Below are positions 26,420 through 38,400 of a DNA stretch of 64,000 bases, piece after piece. Source of the DNA: Notamacropus eugenii (Eukaryota; Chordata; Mammalia; Diprotodontia; Macropodidae). A model generated the notes under the pieces. That model searched no databases and was not told the DNA's origin. It was given only the letters and a program-made list of their open reading frames with translations. The stretch covers positions 71,158,412 through 71,222,411 of the forward strand of contig NC_092879.1 in NCBI RefSeq assembly GCF_028372415.1. Direction: 5' to 3'. Both the position numbers and the translations under genes were made by a program. How positions within the stretch are numbered: the stretch's first letter is position 1; the number at the start of each line of letters is the position of its first letter.

Positions 26420-29400
26420 TGTATATATATGTGTGTATACACACACACAGCCCTTTCCCAACAGCCCAGTGAAGTCAGTGAAACAGACATTGCCTCCATT
26501 TTATAGATGAGGAGGCTGAGAGCACACTCAAACACAACAGTAATCCAGGCTAGATCAGAGAATATTTACCTATCTTGGACACAAGCAGACAGGACTTGTC
26601 AGGACTGAAAAATAAACTTGTTGTATGTGTTTGTTTCCTTTTCAACAGGTAAACAAATCGAGTTTTCCTGCCATTTAGCAAGAGGAAGGGTGAACCCGAA
26701 TGATCCTGTGATATATGAATCTGTGAAATTTTTTGTGAGCTTCAAATACCTTTCTCACCGTAAGTTCCCTTTTTCTAAAGACAATTCACCCCTTCACTGA
26801 GACCTGGCCCTCCTGGCTCCTGAGCTGACTGTTTTGTTTCCCCTCGGGCCTCTCCCTACCCCCTGCTCTCAGAGACCCTCTCAGATTCAACACAAGCTTC
26901 TTAGAGTGCGGTTATTACATGGCTCAGCAGGAAATAGGTCAGGTCACACCCCCAGCACACAAGCAGTACATACCTGATCTCCCATGGTCACCCAAATCTC
27001 TCCCTTCATACCAGTGTTACAGAGGGCCTCATCCTGTCGTAAAAGGCCAGCATTGGAAAGAAATGAATCGGAGCTAAGAGTGTGCTATCTAGGGTATGGT
27101 CTGAATATCCCTCATGGCATCGCACTGTCCCACTGCTAAGAGTTCTTCCATTCCCTGGGCAGGCCAGGGTGTGCCCTTCCCAACCTTGTTAAGCAGCAGC
27201 CAGGCCTTGGTCCACTGCCCTGGTGGCAGTGTTTACGCCACAGTCTGGTTTCCGAGCACTGGGCAAGCCATCAATGACAGTTAGCTTGCCGCCACTGGTG
27301 TCTTGTAAAAACAGTAAATACTTTTCTTGGCCACAAAGAGAAAGGAACCTCTGTCTCCTTCTACTGGCAGTGTACCAAACGCGCCAGTTTTTGTTTTAGC
27401 TCTGATTCTACCTCTGGTTATTACAGGGCTTTTAGTGGCAAATTGTTTTGAAATATGGATTTTTCTCGTCAGCCGGTCTTTTCTTGTCTGAGTTCCTCTC
27501 AGGAGTTTTCGGCCCACCCTCTGGAAGATGGATTAACCAGTTCAGACCTCTTGCAAATTACCTGTCAAGTGTACTCTGGCTGACTTAGTACTTGGGAAAT
27601 AACAGTGACTACAAATCACTGGCTTCTGAGTTTAAACTCCATCCTTCTGAATCAGGATAGAGGACTCTTGTGTTAGTCATGGCATTTGTCACCAATGGCT
27701 GGAGAGGCCAGCCCACTGGTGCCTTTGGGGATCATTCAAGCTTGCTGAGGCATCTCGCATGAGCCACAACCATTCATGAGTTATTGGCCCAACCTAAGGG
27801 TAATGTAACAGCTAAACAGTCTTAAATCCGATTAACTCTTCTTAGTCCTGTCCTCATCTCTCCGCATTTCCATTAATACCATATTTGCTTTCGCTCCGAA
27901 TCTGCCGACTTTTTAGACACATGCCCAGAACCAGAGTGGGACATAGACAGGTTCCGTCTCCACTGAATCCCCTCTCTTTCTCCCCAGTCAGGGCTCTTCT
28001 GGGCCTCCCCTTCTCTCAGCTAGCCCAACCTACTTTCAGATTCCTCATTCTCACTGAAATGCGATGACTACTGCAATTTAAAGTGTGACCCTTTGCAGCG
28101 GGATCTGAATTCCAAAAGGGATAAAGGCCTTAAGCCAAAGGGTAGAGTTTGTATAGAAACCTAGACTTAGATGGTGTATTAAAAAGGTGTATTAGATTGA
28201 CCTATTGCTTTTACCCAGTTTTTACTGTAAACATACCAAATGCTAGCAAGCACAGTGGCAGACATATATAAAGCAAAGGAGATAAATCCTTCTGCAGCCC
28301 CCTAGCCTTCAATGAGGAAAAACTGAAAGGATCAGTTGGGAAGGAAACAAGAGGCCCTTGTTCAGAATACCCGGCAGGCAGCTACAAAATGTTGCCACCT
28401 TTTACCTAACTGTTCGTTCTTTCTTCTTCTCCTTGAAAGATGTTTTAGCATATAGCAGTTTAGCAATCTGCTTTTGTTGATGTTACTCATGCGAATCTTT
28501 CCATATTTCCTTGTACGTTTCATATTTATATTTTGTTATAGCATTGTAATGTTCTATCCTATTACTGCATCAGTTAATGACTTAACAAACCTTCACTGAG
28601 CACTGATAGACCAAGCACGCTGTTGGATACTGTTGATAACATTGCGAAAGTGGAGGAGGACCTGTTGGCAACATTCCATTCAGAGGGCTGCAAATCCGTA
28701 GAGCCCTACTGAGTCCTTGGAGAGATTTCGGAAGTCCACAGAGTTCTTGTTCTAGTTCAGTTGTTTCAGTTGCATCCAACTCCTTGTGACCCCACGTGGG
28801 GTTTTCTTGGCAAAGATACTGGAGTGATTTGCCATTTCCTTCTCCAGCTCGTTTCACAGAGAAGGAAACTGAGGAAAACAGAGTTAAGTGACTTGGCTAG
28901 GGTCACACAGCTAGTAAATGTCTGAGGCCAAATTTGAACTCAGTAAGAGGAATCTTTTTGACTCCAGGTGTGAGATTCTATCCACTGTGTCATCTAGCTA
29001 CCCCTGTATAAAGAATATTGAACCTAAAATCAGAGGATCTGGATCTGAACTTAGATGAGAAAAATATTTTGACAATTGTATTTGAATATAATTAGCTTCC
29101 TTTGTAATTCCATATATTTTATTTTAGTTATTTAAAGATGTGATTCTGAGCAGTGGTCCCTAGGCTTCCCAGACCAACAAAGGTGAAGAAGTATAGAACG
29201 TAGAACAAGATATATACTTTTGTAATATAGCATATTTAATATATCTATTGATATACTTGCGTATACCCCAAACTATTCTACTGTTCTCCAGTTGTTACGC
29301 AGATAGGTTATTTCTAATTTTCTGATCTTAGAAACTATGTGTATTTTTCTCTAGGACATTCCCCCTCTCTCATGGTGTTTTTGGGATAGTGTGTTAGCAA

Positions 29401-32400
29401 TGGAATCATTGGTATGATAACTAAGTATGATAAGTTTTATGACTGATTCCATTTTGATTTCAAAATTTTCTACCTACCAACAATGTATTCCAATGGTTGT
29501 GTCCCCATAGCCCCACCATTGCTGGACTTTGTCACTTTCTGAAAAAAATCTTTTTCCCCATTCTAATGAGTGTAAAGTGATATCTTTAGTTAGTCAATTA
29601 ACTTTTATTAAATTGCTATTATGTGCTAGGCACTGTGCTGAGAGCTGAAGCAATACAAAGAAAGACAAAATGACAACAACAAACACAAAATGACAAACAA
29701 AACGAACACACAAAAAAAACTATCCTTTCTCTCAAGGAACTAATAGCTTTTTACCTATGTATAAACAACACACACATGCATGTGTGTGTGCACATACACA
29801 CACAGAAACTAACTTGACAGTAATCTAAAATGGAAGGAACTAAGATTAAGGGGGGTTGGAAGAGGCTTCTTTTAGAGCATGAGACTTGAAGGAAGCTGGA
29901 GAAGCAAGGAGGGAGAACATTCCAGATATAGGGGCAGCCAGTGAAAATGCCCAGTTGGACGACAGAGTATTGAAGGAGCCATATGGAGGCCAGGGTCACT
30001 GGGTCACAGAATATGTGGATGGGAGGAAGGTGTAAGAAGACTGGGAAGGTAGGAAGGGGCCAGCTTAGGAAGGACTTTAAAAACAAAAGCTTTTCTTAAG
30101 TCTGTGTGGAAGCATTTCTTCCTCTTTCTGTTCCAATCATTTTGAAGCTGTCATCTTAAGTCCTCTTGTATGTCTTGAAGTGTCAGCATTCAAACATTTT
30201 CTATAGTTTGTCATTATTGAAAAAGGCATTTCTATTTACATCAACACCTTCTGATTCTTGGTTGAGGTATATCAAAATGCATATGATTTTACGGATTTAT
30301 CTTGGATCCTGCAAGCCATGTATTAAGTCCATTAATTTTGGGGAGGTTGACCATCTTGGGCTTTCTAGGTATATGATCATGTCAACCATAAATCGGGATC
30401 TTTTACTTTCATTCCCAATGCTTATTCCTTTTTTTGTGCCTTATTGCTAAACTATCTAAAACTATGTTAAGCAGGAGTGACAATAGGAGATCCCTATTAA
30501 CACCTGATTTAAGGGAAATATTTTTAGCGTTTCTCCAAGTATCATCTAACTTTTACCTAGACTTTCTCTGGAATCTTCCTTCTTCTCTACTGGTCCATTG
30601 ACAACTGGAGAACCTTCCTCCCTGGTCTCCTTCTCTCTTCATTAATTTCTCCTTCAATGGGACCACCATTTTGGAAATGACCCCCCCCAGGCATGCTTCC
30701 CCTCATTTGCTTGCAGCTCTCTGGAATCCTCCTCATTTTCCTCAGTTACTTCATTACCATCCTAAGAAATGTCCAACCTGGGGGTCCTCTTCTCCTTATC
30801 AATGACTCCCCATTTAGACAAGACCCAAGCCTTGCTTTTACCTCACTAACAACTCTGCTATCTCCAGAATTATCTTCCTTATCCTCCATTGCCAAATGGC
30901 ACCCTGAGAAGTCTCTTCCTTGGAGTTTTCCTTTCCTTTCCTTGTAACTCCTTCCCTGAAACCTCCATTTTAGAAAGGATCCTAGCCATGTTTCCCCTCA
31001 TTTACAACTTGACTTTATCCAATGTTCTCTAGAATCTTCCTCCTTCTCCTTGACTGTCAACTAACTAGCCATGGAAATCTCTGCTCTAGGATCCTCCTCT
31101 CCCTTTTGGTGACTCTTCCCTTGAGGTGACCATTTTAGGAAGGACCAAAGCCTTAAAAATATTAAGAAATTATCAATACATTGTTCGTTCTCATCTTTTG
31201 TCATCTGTCCAGTTTGTAGGGTATGAGGGGAAGCTTGAGGGTTATCTTGATTTGTTTTTCTCTTATTAGTGATTTGGAAACTATATGTATCATATAGTTG
31301 TTAATAATTTGGATTCTCCTTTTGAGAATTATTCATGTTCCTTGTCCACTTATTTATTGGTGAATGGATTTTGGTCAGGAAGTGAGAGTGAGGCAGAGCA
31401 GCTAATGTGAGTGAGAGAAAGAGGAATTTTGCCTTGGGGAACTTGTTCGTAGGGAGGCCTAACAGGAGGGAAAGCTTGAAGATGTCAATGCTCCCTGGAT
31501 TGGTAACATGTATAAACTTCTTTGTTACCATGGTGGGATTGGCTTTCTGCTGTCTGAGTAAATTTCTTGGTTTCATCCTTGAGGAGGAGAGTTTGTTATA
31601 TTTTGTCATTCAACCTTGGAAATATGTCTGCATATTCGTAGCAATTGCTTTTGGTATCGAATTGGTGACATATTTGGATATTATATATTATGATGATGAT
31701 GATTTAGATATTTTTCTTAGTTGTCTGTTATCTCCAAGATGCCAAACTCTTATCTGAGGAATCTGATGCAAACCATTTTCCCATTTAGTTGATTTCCTTC
31801 TTATTCCAGATGCATTATTTTTGTTTGTGCAGAAACTTTTCAATTTCATATAATGAAAATATTTGGTCTTCTGTAATTGCCTCTATCCTTTGCTTGGTTA
31901 AGTAAGAATACATCTACCTAGAGTTGTGAAAGGTAAATGACTTCTTTCTATTTTTTTAAAGGTGTGATCTTTAATTTTCACGTTATGTATCCATTGTGAA
32001 TATTTTTGTGGAATATGCATACATCTAGTTGAATCCCCAATGCTTAGCACAGTACCTATACATAGTTAGCACTTAAATGCTTTTCCTTCTTCCTCTGTTC
32101 TTTCATTCCTTCCTTCCCCTTGTTCTCTCTCCTCCTCCTCCTCCTCCTCCTCCTCCTTCTTCTTCTTCTTCTTCTTCTTCTTCTTCTTCTTCTTCTTCTT
32201 CTTCTTCTCCTCTCTCTCTCTCTCTCTCTCTCGTGATTTCTTATCGTATTATGGAAAGGTCATGTCTTACTCATTATATGCAGTACTTGGCATTGGGTTA
32301 CCATTCTGAATGTCAAGGGTACACCACAGTAACTAGGAAACTTGCAGCCATCCCTTTGTTACCACCAAGCTCTTTCCTCAGAGCTATTCCATAGGACCCA

Positions 32401-35400
32401 CTAATCCATAAAACATTAGTTAATACAAAAATTCTTGTACAAGTCATGTCCTTCTAGAAACATAGTCCTTCCAGGAGCTAATATTCTAAAACAAACCCTA
32501 GCAATAAGGAAATAATAGGAATTTATTCAATTCACAAAGTTTTAGACTCAGAAGGGATTACAAACATCATCTAGCCCCTCTTACCTAGACCAGAATCACT
32601 TCTACAAGGTTCTTAGTAAGTAATCATCCAGCTACTATTCACGGATGTCCAGTGATGGGGAACTCACTACCTCTTGAATATGTTTGGACTCCTTGGCTAT
32701 GTTTGGAAATCTCGAATTGTTAGGACCGCTTTCTGTGAGCCCAAATCTACCTCTCTAACCCACTGCTCTTAGTTCTGCCTTCTGAGGACAAACGGCAGAC
32801 CAGTCTTTTTCAAGTGACAGCCCCTTAAATTCACGGAGACAGATAGAAACCCCACCCCCCCATCCTTGGCCTCGTTTCTGCAGGCTGTCCTCATGTGGCG
32901 TGGTTTCACAACCCTTGACTTTCCTGGTTGCCCACATCAGGAGGTGCATGCTGCAGCTTGTAAATATCCTTCCTAAAATGTGGTGTCCTGGTATGGTCCG
33001 ACAAGGGCAGAGGTTAGGGGTACGATTTTTTCCTATATCACCTCTCATCTCCACGCCTTTGCACAAACCAGTCCCTTATGCTTGGAATGTACGCCTTCTT
33101 TACTATCCCCTCTTAACCTACTTCAAACCCCAGGTTCAAGTGCCACTTGAGGCCTTTCCTGATGTCCCTCCTCTATTTTACAGAAGAGGAAACTGACGTG
33201 AAGCGAATCACTTGCTGTTACATGACTAGCAGGTGATGGAATCAAGAAAACCCATGTCTTCTGCCTCCCCTTCCAGATATAACTATGAAGTAAAATAAAA
33301 AAAAGACTTAAAAAAAGACTTAATTTTTAAAGAAAAATAATACTAAGCACCTTTTGAAAAGCAAAGAGAAGTAAAATGTAGGGTTTTCCCCCGGAACAAT
33401 TTCCAATCTGATTGGAATGATAAAAACATCTCCTTATGAAAAGTTAAATATGTGGGCATATAGAAGCTTATGAATCATGTCTTTCAGATGCCAAACAAAT
33501 TGCTTTATAGTTATATCGGGGAAGGGTGTATGCCACTTAACTGTAGATCAGGGAAGGTGATTGATCTAGCCAGTGTGCGCTCCATGGACCCACAATTCCA
33601 TTTCTACCTCTACCTCTGATTTTTGGAAAGTCACAGGCTGGGGCCTTTAAGTCTCTCACTCATAGATTATAGGATAACACTGCCTGTCTCCCTCTCCCAT
33701 CTCATACGGGTATTTTAAAAAAGATGACTCATCTTCTTCTATCCATACTTATTATTAGCAGTAGCTGTAATAATGACGAGAATAGCGGTTCCAGTTTCTA
33801 TAGGACGTTTTGGTTTCATAGAGCTTCCATCCCAGCAAGTCCCACAAGGTAAAGCTATCTCAGCCCCACAGACAAAACACTGACCCTCAGGACAGAAGGA
33901 AGAAAGTTTGTGGAAGTTTTTTTTCTGGTTAGGAGTAATATACTTGCCTTGCCCTAATATACTTGCCCAGTGCCCTATGAAATACCAAGTGTCAGCAAAC
34001 ACTTAGCTTAGACACCAAGGAGGAAACAGCATCGTTCTCAAAGCAGCAAATGGTCAGAGTCCTTTTAAAAAAATAACCCCAAGCCTAATTCAACTCACTG
34101 TACTTTTAGTCTGCCTTTGATTCATTTTCCAAACTCATTTCTCGCCTAGTACCCATCTCAGAGCTCCTCCTGTCTCTTTGATCTGCTCCTACTGGGCAGT
34201 CAGGTCAGGCAGGAAAAATACCATTTACTTGACCATTTGAGTGTTCAGCCTCTCTTGTTTCCAGCCTGGGCAGTCCCCCCACTGACTGCAGGATGATTAC
34301 AATGACTCTTAAGAGTTCTTCTGAAATCTTTCCTCATCCTGTTCATGCTGTTCCATCTGCCTTAAATATCCCAGTTCTCTTTTCTCTCCCTCCATTTTTA
34401 CCTCAGTCTTCTGAGCCCTGCTCAGATCTCGCCTCCTTCACAAAGAGCCTTCTCAGCCTAATCCATGTCTGTTTCCCCCTTTTCTTAATTCTTACTGTTC
34501 TTATAGGCAAGCAAACCCAGTGCAGCATTTAATTGTTCTCAGTTTTGTTCATATGGGCATAGAGGACACCAAAGAAATTAAAAAAACCTAAGTCCTAGGA
34601 GTTGTCTCCCCAACTAGATTGGCAAAACATATACAATAATTAAGCAGCTAGAGAAAATGACCAGGCAGTGACTAAACCAGGGTATGGGAGCAAACTGGAA
34701 ATGGTGAATAATGAGTAAAAAGAACGCTGGTCTGCAAGTCAGATCTGGGGTCAAACCCCAGGTGATACACTTAAAATATGGAAATATGGGAGAAAGATTT
34801 TATGCTATGCACATATTTATGTAATACATGTATGTGTAAGTACATATAATCACATATATACACACAACTCCCATGGGGACTCACTTTTACAAGAAAGACC
34901 CTACATTGACCATTGGACTAACCAGCTACTCTATGTTGTTAATTTCTTGCAAATAGTCAGAATTTCTGGTGTTCTTTTGATTTGTGTTTTCACTATGTAT
35001 CCCTTTACACAAGCCTTTCAGTATTTCTCTGTATTCTTCATATTTGCCATTCCTTATGGCCCAATAATATCCCATTGCATTCATGTACCACAGTTTATTT
35101 AACCATTTCCTAGTCATGGGGCACATAATTTGTTTCCAGTTTTGTTCTATGATGAATAGTGTTGTGATGAATGTTTTTGTGCAGAAGGATGGTTTCTTTC
35201 CCCATGTTGTTAACTTCCTTAGGTTATAAACCCAGGGATGGCGTGGCTGGATCAAAGTATATGAACGCCTTTGTAACTTTCCGTGTATAGTTCCACATCG
35301 TTGATACTTATGAGTTGCATGACCCTGAGCAAAAATCACTTCATTTCTTTTTCCCTCAGTTTGTTCATCTGGAAAATGGTGCCAGTGATAACTTACACCA

Positions 35401-38400
35401 TTGAATCTATAGGATTGTTGTGGAGAAAATGCTTAGGAAATCCTAAGTCACTGTATCAATGCTAGTTTTTGTTATTACTTTAAAGGGTGGGTGGTCTCTC
35501 CACTGACAGAGGTCACAACCTTTCCATATCTTCATGGATGGTCTCCCTGAGTTACTGTGGCTAGAAAAGGCCACACTCTGTGGCCAACCTGGTGCCAAGT
35601 CTCTTTGACCTCAGTCAGATTGGTTCCAGTCACTGATGATGTCAGTAGGCCCACACTTGAGGCCTTTTCACTCGGCGGGGGGAGTTCCTCCCCAGCATGT
35701 TCACTGTATAATGACATTGCTTTTAGAGCCCAGGGTCTCCTCTTTGTCAGGAGGAGGCAGGAGAGGAGCATTCTTATTATGGTATGAGAAACCAAGTGCC
35801 AAAAGGAATGGTGGTAAGTAGAGTCAGAACCCAGCCTTCTCAAGAGAGGTAAATTTTCAGTTAATTCCTGTGGGAAAGTGAGGGACAGGATTTAATGAAG
35901 CAGATGTGAGAGGGGCCTCCTGGTGGGTTAGGAAGCTTCAGGAACTTGTGTCTTCTGGTCTTTTCTCCACACTTGCTGCCTCTGCTTCCTCATTCCCTGT
36001 TCAGCCTCTTTCAATTGCCTTTGCTGCTCCAAATTCTCTTGAAATAGCTTTTTAGCGTCTATGTAATTTGACTTAATTGTCAGATTCAATTCCCATTTCC
36101 TCGGTTCTAATTTTCTTTCACCTTTCTGTAACACCATTAGCTGCCTTATCCTTCTCAATGATCTCACCTCTTTTAGCACCTAGGATATTGAATCAGTAAT
36201 ATTGGAGTAGGAAAGGACCTTAGTGTTTCTCTAAAGCAAGGGGTGTTTCACTTTCCTTGTGCCCTGGCCCCCTTTTGCAGTCTAGAGAAGCCTAATGTCT
36301 CCTTCTTTGAATCATGTTTTTAAATGCATATGATATAATACATAGGATTGGAAAGGAAACCAATTATATTGAAACACAGTTATCAGTACATACATATGTA
36401 TATACATATATACGTACATATATATACACACACACACACACATATACATATATATATATTTTAAAACCAAGTTCATGGATTCCAGGTTAAGAACTCCAGA
36501 TCTAGACCAATTTCCTCATTTAGCATAGGAGGAAACTGAAATCCACAGAGAGGTAAAGTGACTTGTCCAAGCTCACACAGCTACTAAGGGATAGAGCCAA
36601 GGGTCACAGAATCTCAACGAGCTTTCATCCTGCCTTTGATTAAAGGTCCAAGAACTTGAACTCATTGAGAACATTCAGATACCACCTGAGCATTTCTTCT
36701 AATAATATGAGCAAGAGTGACAGCTTGCATGTATAGTACACCTTAAGATTTGTTGTTCAGTTGTTTCAGTCACATCTGACTCTTAGTGACTCCATTTGGG
36801 ATTTTCTTGGTAAAGATACTAGGGTGGTTTGCCATTTCCTTCTTCAGGTCATTTTACAGATGAGGCAAATGGGGTAAAGTCACTTTCCCAGGGTCCCACA
36901 GCTAGTAAGTGTCTGAGGCCAGATTTGAACTCATGAAGATGGATATCCACTGCAGCTCCACCTAAAGGTTTACAGGGTGCCTTACATACATTATCTCAGC
37001 TCAGCTCATCGTGAAGACACAACCAAAAGAGGGCAGGAATATCACAAAAATCAAAGAAAGTCCAAGGCTGACCAGCAGGCCCTGTGCATGTGCAAGGATC
37101 CCTCTTTTACAGTATATTTACCGAGTGGTCAGCTGGCCTATGACCTCCAATGAATCATTTCTCCTTGTGCTTTTAGAAGTTCATTCTTGAGAACATGCTA
37201 TCCCCTCCTGGACTGACTTTGCCTACGCAACGGTATTAGAACGTTGGCCCCAAATCTGATTCTTACAGTCTTTACACCACCCACATCCTCCTTCTTCTAC
37301 CTATTGCTCTCCATTTTCTCGTCCTTTTTTAAACAGGGGTAGGCTAGCAGATGTTCACCAGCTATCTCTCTCAAAGAAAATGTAGGTGCAACATACCTTT
37401 ACGTTTAATCTGTGGGATCACCATTTTTCTTATCACTTTCTTAAGTCCAAATAATCAACCAAACAATAGATAAGCTCTGACTTGTTGAATTTGTTGATTT
37501 CTGAGGTGCTGATGCTCACCCTAAAAATTGAATAGTCTGTTCCTCTGAGGAATTTAACAATTGGTTCTCATGAGTTGATGTTACCCTACTCCAGCACACT
37601 GTTGTCTAACCCACTCCGACTCCTTAGCCTCTTTTACTGGTTAATATTTCTTTTTTGATCCCCTAAATGGAAGTTCGCCCCAAAGCATCAGCCCTCTTCT
37701 TTTCTGTGGACACTCCTTTTCTGTGATATCCTTCCCACTCCTAAACTGATAAGTCCCTAATCTCTTATGTGTACTTATGTGTGTAAGCACATTTTAGATG
37801 TGTCAGCGTCCCCTATCTCTCCTCTTAGCTCCAGTCTCCCATTTCTAATTTCCTGTTAGACGTCTCTGCCTAGATATCCCACTGGCCTGTCGTACTCAAC
37901 ACCTCCCAAATGGAACTCATTGTCTTTACCCCAACACCTGTTCCTTTCACCAATGTTTCTGTTTCCGTTGATGGTATCGCCGCCCTCAAAACTTGGGAGT
38001 AGGCCTGAGTTTTCTTTATCCTTGTCCCAACATCCAACTACCTCCAGGCTCAAGCCCATTCCCTCCTCTTACTTATGCTGGTCTCCCTGTTTCAGATCCT
38101 CCACCCACATGGATGCAGCCTTCATTGCTTCTCACCTACACTTTTGTAACGATCTCCTTCTAATTGGCTACCCAGACTCTAGTCTCTTCCCCTCTCTGAT
38201 CCATTCTTCTTATAGCTGCCAAAATCATCTTCTTACTACGTCTCCCTCTTTTAAAAAGTTTTTCAGCAAATCATAGAATGTCATATTAGAGTTGGAGAGT
38301 CTCATTCGACTCACTTAATTGAGCCCCCTCATTTTGAAGGCAAGGAAACTGAGGGCCAGAGCTGTTAAGTGACTGACCCAAAGTCAAACAGGCTGTAGAC

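Noticed and set aside
31407..31450. MSERK at the start of an open frame, the same five residues as exon 1
   Set aside because: The similarity ends after five residues and the surrounding DNA is repeat-derived; coincidence.
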